From: Chitinophagaceae bacterium
GTDB taxonomy: Bacteria; Bacteroidota; Bacteroidia; Chitinophagales; Chitinophagaceae
Direction of reading: 5' to 3'
Assembly (NCBI GenBank): GCA_016786745.1
Contig: JAEUVS010000095.1
Coordinates: 1-54,796, forward strand
Length of the DNA stretch: 54,796 nucleotides
The translations under genes and the position numbers were made by a program. The number at the start of each line of letters is the position of its first letter. The first letter of the stretch is position 1. This document shows positions 1 to 8,344 of this stretch, piece after piece. The notes under the pieces are model-generated. The model did no database searches. It saw only the letters and a list, made by a program, of their open reading frames with translations, and had not been told where the DNA came from.

Positions 1-474
1 CACCGCCGATCCCCCCGAAGAGCCGCCCGGAACACGACTTTCGTCCAGCGCATTCAGCACCCTGCCGTAGGCGGAGTTCTCATTTGTTGACCCCATTGCG
101 AATTCATCGCAGTTGGTATGGCCGATAACAATGGCTTCCTCGGCGAGCAGCCGTTCGACCGCGGTTGCGTTGTAGATGGAAACAAAATCTTTGAGAATAT
201 TTGAAGAGGCAGTAACAGGATGATCCTTGTAGCAGATCACGTCTTTGATGGCTATCACAACGCCATGCAGTTTGCCCAGGGGTTTTCCTGAGGCACGTTG
301 GCTGTCTAAACGTTTTGCTGTTTGCAGCGCTTCGTCGTCGTAGACTCTGACAAATGCGTTCAGGTGTTTTTTCTTGTTGATGACTTCGCGGTAATGTTCA
401 ACCGCGGCGACACACGTTGTCCGGCCATCACGAAGTTGCGAGTGATAAGTTTCTATTGAATCAAATGTGAACAC
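1..474 (-). CDS. gatA: Aspartyl/glutamyl-tRNA amidotransferase subunit A (GatA), N-terminal part
   Basis: This is the first 158 codons of an amidase-signature protein that runs off the left edge. GatA is the glutaminase subunit of GatCAB, which converts Glu-tRNA(Gln) or Asp-tRNA(Asn) to the amidated form in the cytoplasm. The amidase-family Lys lies in VVIAIKD (K77), and the glycine/serine loop GGSSGGSAV sits at the truncated end with the cis-Ser near residue 153; the nucleophilic Ser falls outside the window. The reading frame opens with GTG at 474, preceded by an AGGGA stretch, and gives VFTFDSIETYH, the N-terminus expected for Bacteroidota GatA; no suitable ATG is present. tatA lies upstream on the same strand, 57 bases away. 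The amidase superfamily is broad, but the N-terminus and the context favour GatA. Confidence 0.85.
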   Translation of the reverse strand, partial: MFTFDSIETYHSQLRDGRTTCVAAVEHYREVINKKKHLNAFVRVYDDEALQTAKRLDSQRASGKPLGKLHGVVIAIKDVICYKDHPVTASSNILKDFVSIYNATAVERLLAEEAIVIGHTNCDEFAMGSTNENSAYGRVLNALDESRVPGGSSGGSAV

Positions 475-531
475 GAGGCTTTCCCTGTGGTATTAGATCG
501 GCCGGGAGAGGAATATTAAAACTGAACTGGT

Positions 532-780
532 TTAAGACTGAACTGTGCTTTTCTCTTTGTTGGCGTCTTTAGTGTCCCTCTCATTCATTCCTTCTTCGAT
601 TTCCTTTCTCACATTGGTCTTAGCATCGTTAAACTCACGAATACCCCTTCCCAATCCTCTCATGAACTCTGGTATCTTACGGCCTCCGAACAGGATCAAT
701 ACAGCAAGGATGATCAGAATCCACTCAGTACCGCCGGGCATCGAGATCATCAGCAGGGTATTGTTGACAGATTGTAGCAT
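532..780 (-). CDS. tatA: Sec-independent protein translocase TatA/E
   Basis: TatA forms the inner-membrane pore of the twin-arginine pathway, which exports folded proteins. The 82-residue protein has the family layout: a short N-terminus, one hydrophobic helix (WILIILAVLILFGG, about residues 20-33), the hinge FGGRKIPE, an amphipathic helix (MRGLGRGIREFNDA) and a charged tail. The first Met is used here; Met12 or Met15 would also keep the membrane helix and would match the shorter N-termini common in the family. It lies between rplS and gatA on the same strand. A likely Tat substrate with an RR signal is encoded at 12558-14045, but tatC is not in the window. Confidence 0.9.
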   Translation of the reverse strand: MLQSVNNTLLMISMPGGTEWILIILAVLILFGGRKIPEFMRGLGRGIREFNDAKTNVRKEIEEGMNERDTKDANKEKSTVQS

Positions 781-816
781 AAAAATCTTTTTATTTGTTT
801 GACCAACGAATTTACA

Positions 817-1185
817 TCATTCTCCTGCAACAGTGGCCATTCTTTTTTCCTTAATTCTTGCGCTTTTGCCACTGCGACCACGGAGAAAGTACAACTTCGA
901 ACGTCTTACGCGACCGCTCTTGTTTAACTCGATTGAATCAATGTTGGGAGAGAACAGCGGGAATGTTCTTTCAACCCCAACGCTGTCGGATATTTTTCTT
1001 ACTGTGAAGCTCGCGGTATTGCCTGAACCCTGGCGTTTGATCACATCGCCCCTGAAGCTCTGAATACGTTCCTTACCGCCTTCAATGATCTTATAGTTCA
1101 CGGTCACATTATCACCGGCTTTAAATTTTGGGAATTCCTTTTGGCCGGTTAACTGATCGTGTACAAACTGAACTGCTGGGTTCAT
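817..1185 (-). CDS. rplS: 50S ribosomal protein L19
   Basis: L19 sits at the interface of the 30S and 50S subunits. The protein is 122 residues, slightly longer than the roughly 115 of E. coli, with the conserved core [30 protein letters not shown]-like segment, [11 protein letters not shown] and [20 protein letters not shown]. The C-terminal extension (RMATVAGE) is short and charged. An exact TAnnTTTG box lies 23 bases upstream of the ATG, so the gene has its own promoter. tatA follows 36 bases downstream on the same strand and may be cotranscribed. Confidence 0.97.
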   Translation of the reverse strand: MNPAVQFVHDQLTGQKEFPKFKAGDNVTVNYKIIEGGKERIQSFRGDVIKRQGSGNTASFTVRKISDSVGVERTFPLFSPNIDSIELNKSGRVRRSKLYFLRGRSGKSARIKEKRMATVAGE

Positions 1186-1207
1186 GACTTTAGATTTTTT
1201 AGGGAGG

Positions 1208-1215
1208 CAAAGGTA
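1208..1215 (-). promoter_or_regulatory. Bacteroidota -7 promoter box for rplS
   Basis: Read on the minus strand this is TACCTTTG, an exact match to the Bacteroidota -7 consensus TAnnTTTG, and it ends 22 bases before the rplS ATG. I could not find a clear -33 TTG at the usual 17-23 base spacing. Confidence 0.6.
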
Positions 1216-1227
1216 AGGATATTTATC

Positions 1228-2793
1228 TTAGCGCGCTACGTTAACAGCTCTTTTTTCTCTGATAACCGTCACCTTTATCTGTCCCGGGAATGTCATCTCT
1301 GTCTGAATTTTTTGCGCTATCTCAAACGAGAGCTTATCAGAATCCGAATCTGTAACCTTTTCAGATTCCACTATCACCCTTAATTCCCTTCCCGCCTGGA
1401 TCGCATAGGCCTTTTCCACACCGGGATAAGACAATGCAAGATTTTCAAGGTCCTTGATCCTCTTCAGGTACTGCTGCATAATCTCCCGCCTTGCACCCGG
1501 CCTCGCACCACTTATAGCGTCGCAGGCCTGCACAATCGGCGATATCACATACTGCATCTCCATTTCATCATGGTGCGCGCCGATGGCGTTCACCACCGCA
1601 GGATTTTCGCCATATTTTTCTGCGAGTTTAGCCCCGAGCAGCGCATGACTCAGCTCAGTCTCCTCGTCGGGCACCTTACCAATATCATGAAGAAGACCGG
1701 CCCTTTTCGCCAGCTTGGGATTAAGACCGAGCTCAGAAGCCATGATACTGCAGATATTGGCCACTTCGCGGCTATGCATCAGCAGGTTCTGGCCATAACT
1801 CGAACGGAATCTCATTTTCCCCACAATTCTCACCAATTCTTTATGTAAACCGTGGATACCCAGCTCTATCACCGTCCTCTCACCAATTTCCACTACCTGC
1901 TCTTCTATCTGCTTACGGGTTTTCTCCACTACTTCTTCAATTCTCGCTGGGTGAATTCGTCCGTCCGATACCAGGCGCTGCAGGCTTAACCGCGCGATTT
2001 CGCGGCGAAGCGGGTCGAAAGAAGAGAGAATGATCGCTTCAGGAGTATCATCCACAATCAGGTCAACACCCGTGGCCGACTCAATGGCCCTGATATTTCT
2101 ACCCTCACGGCCTATTATCTGGCCCTTTATCTCGTCACTTTCAAGGTTAAATACAGTAATGGAGTTTTCAATCGCCTGTTCAGCCGCGGTTCGCTGAATA
2201 CTTTGAATAATGATTTTCCGGGCTTCTTTGTTTGCCCTTTGCTTTGCATCGTCAATTATTTCCTGTTGAAGGGAAAGCGCCTGCGTATGGGCCTCCTGCT
2301 TCAAACTTTCCACGAGTTGACTTTTGGCCTCCTCGGCGGTAAGGCCCGCGATCTTTTCGAGCCGGCGGATATGCTCTTCCTGGTGTTTCTCCAGCTCCGT
2401 TCTCTTGAGGTTGACCACCTCTATCTGGCGGTTCAGATTGTCCTTGATCACCTCGTTATCTTTCGCCTGCTTTTCGAGTTGTTCAAGTTTGTGGGTGATG
2501 CTTTGCTCTTTTTGCTTTAACCGGTTTTCGCCTTCGCTGATCTTCCGGTTTCTGTCCATCACCTCCCTGTCGTGTTCCGCCTTTAACTGAACGAATTTTT
2601 CTTTTGCCTCTAAGAGTTTTTCTTTTTTTAATGTTTCCGCCTGTAATTGGGCGTCGGATATGATTTTATTTGACCTCTGTTCTGCTTCTTCCGCTTTACG
2701 TTTTGTGCTTTTTGAAAAGATGAGTTTGCCTGCTATAATGCCAATGACTAATGCTATACCCGCGATTATATAGGATAGAACGTTCGCTTCCAT
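1228..2793 (-). CDS. rny: Ribonuclease Y
   Basis: RNase Y is a membrane-anchored endoribonuclease that starts mRNA decay. The 521-residue protein shows all family parts in order: an N-terminal membrane helix ([20 protein letters not shown], residues 7-26), a long charged coiled coil to about residue 190, a KH RNA-binding domain with [11 protein letters not shown] (about 228-238), and an HD phosphohydrolase domain with [11 protein letters not shown] (about 367-377) and the later AHHDEM. Length agrees with the usual 515-520 residues. It lies downstream of zapA on the same strand with a 98-base gap, and upstream of rplS. Confidence 0.96.
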   Translation of the reverse strand: MEANVLSYIIAGIALVIGIIAGKLIFSKSTKRKAEEAEQRSNKIISDAQLQAETLKKEKLLEAKEKFVQLKAEHDREVMDRNRKISEGENRLKQKEQSITHKLEQLEKQAKDNEVIKDNLNRQIEVVNLKRTELEKHQEEHIRRLEKIAGLTAEEAKSQLVESLKQEAHTQALSLQQEIIDDAKQRANKEARKIIIQSIQRTAAEQAIENSITVFNLESDEIKGQIIGREGRNIRAIESATGVDLIVDDTPEAIILSSFDPLRREIARLSLQRLVSDGRIHPARIEEVVEKTRKQIEEQVVEIGERTVIELGIHGLHKELVRIVGKMRFRSSYGQNLLMHSREVANICSIMASELGLNPKLAKRAGLLHDIGKVPDEETELSHALLGAKLAEKYGENPAVVNAIGAHHDEMEMQYVISPIVQACDAISGARPGARREIMQQYLKRIKDLENLALSYPGVEKAYAIQAGRELRVIVESEKVTDSDSDKLSFEIAQKIQTEMTFPGQIKVTVIREKRAVNVAR

Positions 2794-2891
2794 TGTGTTG
2801 ATCTATTTTAGATTGTTCTTTCATATGTTACAATTTTGCGAAAATACAAAAAACCATGCGGGCTTAGAGTTTTGTTTTTCAATACGTTTCA

Positions 2892-3179
2892 TCAACCGAG
2901 AGCCCTGTCTAAAATGCTTTCAAACGCCGAAAGCTGCTCCGCAGCCCCCTTCCCGTTACCTGTACCACCCTCCTCTGCGGCTGTGGTCGCGTACCAGAGT
3001 ACCACCATGGCGATGTAATCCTGCATGTCCTTTCCGGCAAAACTGGTCTTAAATTCCAGCAGTTTGTCGTTGATTACCTTTACGGTCGCGCGAACTACCT
3101 CCTCGTGGCGCGGCTCGATCCTTACCCGGTAGGTACGGTCGCCCACCACAACATTTACGGGTATCAGTGCATCTTCCAT
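2892..3179 (-). CDS. zapA: Cell division protein ZapA
   Basis: ZapA binds FtsZ and bundles protofilaments at the division ring. The 95-residue protein has the short N-terminal beta portion IPVNVVVGDRTYRVRIEPRHEEVVR, followed by long helices (RATVKVINDKLLEF, MQDYIAMVVLWYATTAAEE), which is the ZapA fold and size. It lies before rny. The stretch 3180-3296 separates it from the divergent small gene at 3297 and must hold promoters for both; I see an AT-rich region there with an imperfect TAACCTTT on the minus strand but no exact box. Confidence 0.85.
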   Translation of the reverse strand: MEDALIPVNVVVGDRTYRVRIEPRHEEVVRATVKVINDKLLEFKTSFAGKDMQDYIAMVVLWYATTAAEEGGTGNGKGAAEQLSAFESILDRALG

Positions 3180-3296
3180 ACTTGCTAATTTGAAAAGGTT
3201 ATATTATATTTATTCACAGATAATTAACAATATCTATCTAATCCAATAATCCAATTGCCCAATTCAATCCTGTGAAAACTAAAACAACTAACTATT

Positions 3297-3551
3297 ATGA
3301 TTGCTAAAGTTAAAACAGCAACGTTTATTGATACGTTGCGCTTTGAGTTGTTAGCTCCTTCTCACCAATCACTAAAAGCAGTTCTCCGCGACGACAAAGG
3401 CAGCGTGTGCAGCCAGTTCGAAACAATCTTCATCCAGGAAGAACCCGAAATTACCTGGAAAGGCCTGCAGGATCTTCCATACGGTGTATATACACTGGAA
3501 TTGTCGCAGGGCGAAGAAAAAATCAGGCTACGCCTGGTGAAACGCGTTTGA
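3297..3551 (+). CDS. Small protein resembling a stand-alone T9SS-type C-terminal domain
   Basis: This 84-residue protein has no named function. What can be seen is a beta-rich pattern that follows a type A T9SS sorting domain: DTLRFELLAP, then SLKAVLRDDKGSV (compare the VxVYDxxGxxV strand of such domains), then ITWKGLQDLPYGVYTLELSQG (compare LxxLxxGVYxLxV), and a basic end, IRLRLVKRV. A normal sorting domain sits at the C-terminus of a secreted cargo; here there is no cargo and no signal peptide, so a cytosolic location is inferred. The gene lies on the plus strand between two minus-strand genes, zapA and the coiled-coil gene, and ends 3 bases from the latter. Similar topology by chance is possible. 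Confidence 0.6.
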   Translation: MIAKVKTATFIDTLRFELLAPSHQSLKAVLRDDKGSVCSQFETIFIQEEPEITWKGLQDLPYGVYTLELSQGEEKIRLRLVKRV

Positions 3552-3554
3552 TCT

Positions 3555-3836
3555 TTATTCGCTCAGCATGCTGATACATTTGTCTATCTCTTTCAGATAG
3601 GTGTGTATTCGTTTGTCCAGTTCCTTTCTGTCGGACTCATCCATTTTGCCGGTCCCGGCTTTTAATACCATGACCTTTTGCTCGAGGTTGGATATCTGTT
3701 CGAGAAATCCCAATTCTCTTTCCTTCGCAGGAATCAGTTCACCTCTCAGGCGCTCATTTTCTTTTTTGAGCTGATCGTATTTTTTTACCAGCTCCTGGAG
3801 CTTTTCTGTAACTCTCTTAAACTGCTCGGAACTCAT
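3555..3836 (-). CDS. Small coiled-coil protein next to zapA and pheT
   Basis: This 93-residue protein is almost entirely charged helix: EQFKRVTEKLQELVKKYDQL, then KKENERLRGELIPAKERELG and FLEQISNLEQKVMVLK form heptad-like coiled coil over about residues 5-60, followed by a second helix (ESDRKELDKRIHTYLKEIDK). No catalytic motif or membrane segment is present. It starts 12 bases after the pheT stop and is cotranscribed with it. Its size, coiled-coil nature and closeness to zapA recall the ZapB role in enterobacteria, but I see no sequence evidence of homology and make no functional call. Confidence 0.8.
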   Translation of the reverse strand: MSSEQFKRVTEKLQELVKKYDQLKKENERLRGELIPAKERELGFLEQISNLEQKVMVLKAGTGKMDESDRKELDKRIHTYLKEIDKCISMLSE

Positions 3837-3848
3837 GTGTCAAAGTTT

Positions 3849-6284
3849 TTATGAGCCTTTGCGGATCTCCGCGTTTAGATCTTTTTCCAGGGTGAGCATG
3901 ATCCTGTTCATCATGCTTTCGATCTCCTTATCTGTTAGCGTTTTTTCCTCGTCGAGGAAAGTAAAGTTGATAGCGAACGATTTTTTATCTGCGCCTAACT
4001 TGTCGCTCTCGAACACATCAAACAGTTTTACCGACTTAAGCTTCGACAAGTTAATTTTCTTTATTGATTCCCCCACAGATTTAAATGGCAGCGACCGCGG
4101 TACCACCATCGCCAGGTCGCGCTGAACGGAAAGCTGGTTCGGCAACGGAACAAATTTTATTTCCTGTTTTCCAGTCAGCTCCATCAGTACATTCCACCTG
4201 ATGTCTGCGAAAAATATTTCCTGTTTAATATCGAACCGCTGCAATTCCGCTTTCGCCACAGTACCGAGTTCACATAAAATGGCCGATCCCTTTTTCAACA
4301 CGAGAGAATTCCGCAGTCGCGGATTTTCCGTCACATCCCAATTGTTGTCCTTTACGCCCGACAATGAGAGCGCCGCTTCCACAATGCCTTTTACATAAAA
4401 AACATCTGTCGCGACCGCTTTCCCCTTCCATCCCAATTCATTTTTATTGCCGGTAACAAACAGGCAGAGATGTTCGGTCTCAAAATATTTGCCCACGCCC
4501 CCGTTGTGATATGTTTTTCCGAATTCAAAAAATCTCAGGTCGTGATTTTTTCGGTTGATATTATATGCCACGGACTCCAGGCCTGTCTGTAACATCGACG
4601 GCCGCATCAGGTTATGTACCGCGCTCAGGTTGTTGAGAAGCCTGACGCCCTTCGCCAACTCCCCGTCTTCGAAATATGCCGCGTTCGTAATTGAATTGGT
4701 GAATATTTCGCTGAAGCCTGCGCCCACGAGGTAATCCGCAACTTTTTCCTTTCGGATATGTGCGACTGTGTTCCCTCCGACAGATGGCGTAATAGTAATA
4801 GAAGATGGTATCGCGATGTTGTCGTATCCATCTATTCTCATCACTTCTTCCACTACGTCCGCAGGTAAAGTAATATCCGGCTTGCTGTAAGGCACTTCCA
4901 CTTCAACTTCATTCTCAGATTCCTTTCTGATACCGAAGCCGAGGTTGCTGAGAATATTTTTTACCGTCTGCGGTTCATATTTTTTTCCGCTTAATTTCTT
5001 CATATACTCATATCCAAGTACCACTGTTGATTTCTCATCGGGAGAAGGATAAACATCTATCCAATCGCCCGCAATGCGACCGCCTGCAAGTTCAACAATC
5101 ATCATCGCTGCACGTTTCAGCACGTTCAAACAATTGCTGATATCCACATTTTTCTCAAACCGCATCGCCGCGTCGGTTCGAAGTCCGTGCCTGAAAGATG
5201 TTTTACGTATATCGACGGGATTGAACCACGCGCTTTCGAGAAATATATTTTTTGTAGATGGGGTAACACCGCTGTCGATGCCGCCAAATACACCGGCTAT
5301 GCACATCCCTTTTTCGTTACCGTCGCAGATCATCAGATCCTCTGTGTTGAGGTTGCGTTCTTTTCCATCGAGCGTTTTGAAAGTGGATCCTGGAGGAAGA
5401 TTTTTAACTATCACGGTATTCTTAGCCACTTTCGCAGCATCAAAAGCATGCAGCGGTTGCCCGGTATCGTGTAGTATAAAATTGGTAATGTCTACAATGT
5501 TATTGATAGGGCGCTGCCCGATTGCTCTCAATTTATCCTGCAGCCATTGCGGTGATGGCTTCACTTCGATTCCCGCTATGCAAACGCCACTGTATCTTTT
5601 GCACGACTTTGTATTTTCAATCTTTACTGTGAATGGAATTTCATTTTTTGCGGAAGGAACCTCATCAGCGGAAAAATTCTTTGCGCGAATTTCTTTGTTT
5701 TCGTGATGCGACAAATAAGCACAAATATCCCGCGCTACTCCATAGTGACTCATCGCATCCATCCGGTTCGGGGTGAGTCCTATTTCATATATCCAGTCAG
5801 TGTAAGGTTTATAATACTCCGATATGGGCGTTCCGGCTTTCAGATCGGCAGGTAAGATGATAATTCCTTCGTGGTTCTCACCAATACCCACCTCATCTTC
5901 CGCGCAAATCATCCCAAAACTTTCTTCACCCCTGATCTTCGCTTTTTTCATCGTTACCGGGTCGCCTTTTACAGGGTAAATGGTTGTTCCTTCCCTGGCA
6001 ACGATTACTTTTTGTCCAGCCGCTACATTAGGTGCCCCACAAACAATTTGTAATATTTCGCCATTGCCAACGTCCACTTTTGTCAACTTCAGTTTATCTG
6101 CTCCCGGGTGTTGAAACGCTTCTTTCACTTCTCCCACTATGAGGCCGGCGAGACCGCCCCGAATGCTTTCGAACCGCTCCATCGATTCTACTTCGAGCCC
6201 TATCGAAGTGAGAATTTTGCTGATTTTTTCATGGTCAATTTGCAGAGGAATATATTCACTGATCCAGTTATAAGAAATCGTCAT
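3849..6284 (-). CDS. pheT: Phenylalanine--tRNA ligase beta subunit
   Basis: PheT pairs with PheS (not in the window) to charge tRNA(Phe). The 811-residue protein shows the normal order: N-terminal segment MTISYNWISEYIPL, an EMAP-like tRNA-binding domain (VGEVKEAFQHPGADKLKLTKVD), the B3/4 editing region with GVARDICAYL and the RPINNIVDITNFI motif, the B5 domain, a class II catalytic-like core with AMRFEKNVD, and a C-terminal ferredoxin-fold anticodon-binding domain (LPNQLSVQRDLAMVV). The frame is open 22 codons further upstream to 6350, but the TATATTTG box at 6316-6323 lies inside that extension, and family alignment favours the Met at 6284. The coiled-coil gene follows 12 bases after the stop. 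Confidence 0.96.
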   Translation of the reverse strand: MTISYNWISEYIPLQIDHEKISKILTSIGLEVESMERFESIRGGLAGLIVGEVKEAFQHPGADKLKLTKVDVGNGEILQIVCGAPNVAAGQKVIVAREGTTIYPVKGDPVTMKKAKIRGEESFGMICAEDEVGIGENHEGIIILPADLKAGTPISEYYKPYTDWIYEIGLTPNRMDAMSHYGVARDICAYLSHHENKEIRAKNFSADEVPSAKNEIPFTVKIENTKSCKRYSGVCIAGIEVKPSPQWLQDKLRAIGQRPINNIVDITNFILHDTGQPLHAFDAAKVAKNTVIVKNLPPGSTFKTLDGKERNLNTEDLMICDGNEKGMCIAGVFGGIDSGVTPSTKNIFLESAWFNPVDIRKTSFRHGLRTDAAMRFEKNVDISNCLNVLKRAAMMIVELAGGRIAGDWIDVYPSPDEKSTVVLGYEYMKKLSGKKYEPQTVKNILSNLGFGIRKESENEVEVEVPYSKPDITLPADVVEEVMRIDGYDNIAIPSSITITPSVGGNTVAHIRKEKVADYLVGAGFSEIFTNSITNAAYFEDGELAKGVRLLNNLSAVHNLMRPSMLQTGLESVAYNINRKNHDLRFFEFGKTYHNGGVGKYFETEHLCLFVTGNKNELGWKGKAVATDVFYVKGIVEAALSLSGVKDNNWDVTENPRLRNSLVLKKGSAILCELGTVAKAELQRFDIKQEIFFADIRWNVLMELTGKQEIKFVPLPNQLSVQRDLAMVVPRSLPFKSVGESIKKINLSKLKSVKLFDVFESDKLGADKKSFAINFTFLDEEKTLTDKEIESMMNRIMLTLEKDLNAEIRKGS

Positions 6285-6315
6285 GCGGTAGGCCCTTTTT
6301 GCTTTTATATGTCGG

Positions 6316-6323
6316 CAAATATA
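6316..6323 (-). promoter_or_regulatory. Bacteroidota -7 promoter box for pheT
   Basis: On the minus strand this reads TATATTTG, an exact TAnnTTTG match 31 bases upstream of the chosen pheT ATG. It decides the pheT start: a longer protein beginning at 6350 would start upstream of this promoter. No clear -33 element was found. Confidence 0.55.
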
Positions 6324-6686
6324 ACCTTTTGAAGAAAAATTCTTCTCCACACAACTGTGTGCATTTCTAAAGTAAAAAAAGCTGAAAACTTAATTAAATT
6401 GTGAATAACTGGCAGTGTTGCGTGAATTAACCAGCATAACCTGTGTGAAAAACTATCTGAATAGCGTATCAATAAGTTTTTTCAAGTTGAATACAACCGG
6501 AATAAAAATTATGACTTTATATTCGCCCTCCTGACTAACTGTGGTAACATTCCGGTAACGGTTGCTTAACATTCAAGTAACATTTTCACCAGTCGCAACA
6601 CATCTCAGGTTTTAAGATCCAATCCTTTCCGGCAGCTTTACAGCAGGCCGCATTAACTTTTTTTGTACTATAATACTGACCCAATA
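6324..6686. other. Gene-free region between divergent pheT and dnaB
   Basis: Together with the pheT promoter this is the 400-base divergent region. It is AT-rich. It holds small imperfect inverted repeats around 6348-6361 (CACACA facing TGTGTG), one sequence matching a DnaA box on the reverse strand (TGTGAATAA, 6400-6408), and a TATAAT hexamer at 6669-6674 just upstream of dnaB without a matching -35. No open reading frame, tRNA or strong terminator is visible. Promoters for both flanking genes must lie here. Confidence 0.5.
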
Positions 6687-8252
6687 ATGGATCTTACTAA
6701 TATCAATAAAGACCGGAAACTCAGAAGAAAATCCTCCCTCGATCTCAGCACCATGGTTTACGGCAAAGTACCCCCCCAGGCGAAGGACCTGGAGGAGGCT
6801 GTGCTGGGCGCCATTATGCTTGAAAAGAGTGCCTTCGACACCGTGGTAGAGATATTAAAGCCTGAATGTTTTTATGTGGACGCCCATCAGCGCATTTATC
6901 GTGCGATGCAGGGCCTTCAGCAAAACAATCAGCCGATAGATATCCTGACAGTAGTCGAAGAGTTAAAAAAACGCGAAGAGCTCGACATCATCGGCGGGCC
7001 ATACTACGTTACGCGACTTACCAACTCGGTAATTTCCGCCGCGAATATTGACGCGCACTCGAGGATCATTCTTCAAAAATTTATCCAGCGCGAGCTGATA
7101 CGTATCAGTGGTGAAATCATCGGCGACGCCTACGAGGACAGCACCGACGTATTCGATCTTCTCGACGACGCCGAAAGCAAACTTTTCGAGATCACGAACA
7201 ATCACCTCAGGAAAAATTTCGACAGCATAGACACTGTTCTCGTGAAAACAGTGCAGCGCATAGAAGATATGCGCCACCGCAACGAAGACATTACCGGTGT
7301 TCCAAGCGGCTTTCCGTCGCTCGATACAGTAACCTATGGATGGCAGTCCACCGATCTGATTATCCTGGCTGCACGTCCATCTGTAGGTAAAACAGCCTTC
7401 GCACTCAACCTGGCAAGGAATGCTGCTCTGCACTCGAGCAAGCCGACGCCGATAGCGTTCTTCAGCCTTGAAATGAGTTCGGCACAGCTGGTGCAGCGTA
7501 TCCTCAGCGCAGAAAGTGAAATATGGCTCGAAAAAATAGCGAGAGGAAAGCTCGAGGAACACGAAATGAAGCAGCTCTATGCCCGCGGCATCCAGCGGCT
7601 TGCACAGGCGCCAATTTATATCGACGACACGGCAGCATTGAATATTTTCGAACTGCGCGCGAAATGCCGCCGGTTGAAAAATAAACACAACGTTGGTCTC
7701 ATCATCATAGACTATCTGCAGCTTATGAGCGGCACCGGTGACAGAAACAGCAACCGCGAGCAGGAGATAAGCAGAATTTCAAGGGACCTGAAAGGATTGG
7801 CAAAAGAATTACAGGTTCCGATTATAGCGCTTTCGCAATTGAGCAGGGAGGTTGAGAAAAGAAAAGAGGGAAGCAAAATTCCCCAGCTCAGCGACCTTCG
7901 TGAATCGGGTGCGATTGAGCAGGATGCCGACATGGTGATGTTCCTGTACCGTCCTGAATACTATGACATCTCTGCGAACGAACACGGCGAAAGCACGAAA
8001 GGCGAAACGCATGTAAGAATCGCGAAGCACAGAAACGGTTCACTTGAAAATATCAAACTGAAAGCAATGCTTCACATCCAGAAATTTGTTGAGATGGACG
8101 ATGATGATTTCAGTGGACTTGGTTTGCCAAAGGGTTCATGGAAACCGGTTCCTGGCGATGATGCGGCAGGACAGGGCAACGCGAAACTTTATATTCAGAC
8201 CGGTAGCCGGATGAACGATCTTCCGATGGATGAAGAGGAAACACCGTTCTAA
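6687..8252 (+). CDS. dnaB: Replicative DNA helicase DnaB
   Basis: DnaB is the hexameric ring helicase that unwinds the replication fork. The 521-residue protein has an N-terminal collar domain (PPQAKDLEEAVLGAIMLEK, AHQRIYRAMQ), a linker, and a RecA-like motor with Walker A ARPSVGKTAFAL (K235), FFSLEMSSAQLVQRI, the Walker B region GLIIIDYLQLM, and LSQLSREVEKR followed by QLSDLRESGAIEQDAD. The frame stays open to a TTG at 6663, but the ATG at 6687 is the first good start. No intein is present: the Walker A and the DYLQL region are uninterrupted. A strong terminator follows 31 bases after the stop. Confidence 0.96.
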   Translation: MDLTNINKDRKLRRKSSLDLSTMVYGKVPPQAKDLEEAVLGAIMLEKSAFDTVVEILKPECFYVDAHQRIYRAMQGLQQNNQPIDILTVVEELKKREELDIIGGPYYVTRLTNSVISAANIDAHSRIILQKFIQRELIRISGEIIGDAYEDSTDVFDLLDDAESKLFEITNNHLRKNFDSIDTVLVKTVQRIEDMRHRNEDITGVPSGFPSLDTVTYGWQSTDLIILAARPSVGKTAFALNLARNAALHSSKPTPIAFFSLEMSSAQLVQRILSAESEIWLEKIARGKLEEHEMKQLYARGIQRLAQAPIYIDDTAALNIFELRAKCRRLKNKHNVGLIIIDYLQLMSGTGDRNSNREQEISRISRDLKGLAKELQVPIIALSQLSREVEKRKEGSKIPQLSDLRESGAIEQDADMVMFLYRPEYYDISANEHGESTKGETHVRIAKHRNGSLENIKLKAMLHIQKFVEMDDDDFSGLGLPKGSWKPVPGDDAAGQGNAKLYIQTGSRMNDLPMDEEETPF

Positions 8253-8283
8253 ATAATTTTGAACCTGGCACAGTAAAAATATT

Positions 8284-8307
8284 ATCCCGCCGACGGCGGG
8301 ATTTTTT
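8284..8307 (+). terminator. Rho-independent terminator of dnaB
   Basis: A perfect GC-rich hairpin: CCCGCC (8286-8291), loop GAC, GGCGGG (8295-8300), extended by two A-T pairs to 8284 and 8302, then six T residues. It sits between dnaB and rsmE, so rsmE needs its own promoter. Confidence 0.9.
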
Positions 8308-8344
8308 ATTTGAATCGTTCAAAGGACTATTTTACAATTGAAAT

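Noticed and set aside
5074..5706. A 210-codon plus-strand open frame inside pheT
   Set aside because: Antisense to the conserved PheT core; no family similarity seen.
6400..6408. A DnaA-box match (TGTGAATAA) upstream of dnaB, suggesting an origin
   Set aside because: Only one such box is visible, without a cluster or an AT-rich unwinding element of the expected kind, so an origin is not supported.
6669..6674. TATAAT hexamer before dnaB as a sigma-70 promoter
   Set aside because: No -35 hexamer at about 17 bases, and Bacteroidota use a different consensus; likely chance in AT-rich DNA.
6963..7688. A 241-codon minus-strand open frame inside dnaB
   Set aside because: It is fully antisense to a conserved gene with clear motifs; composition is a shadow of dnaB.
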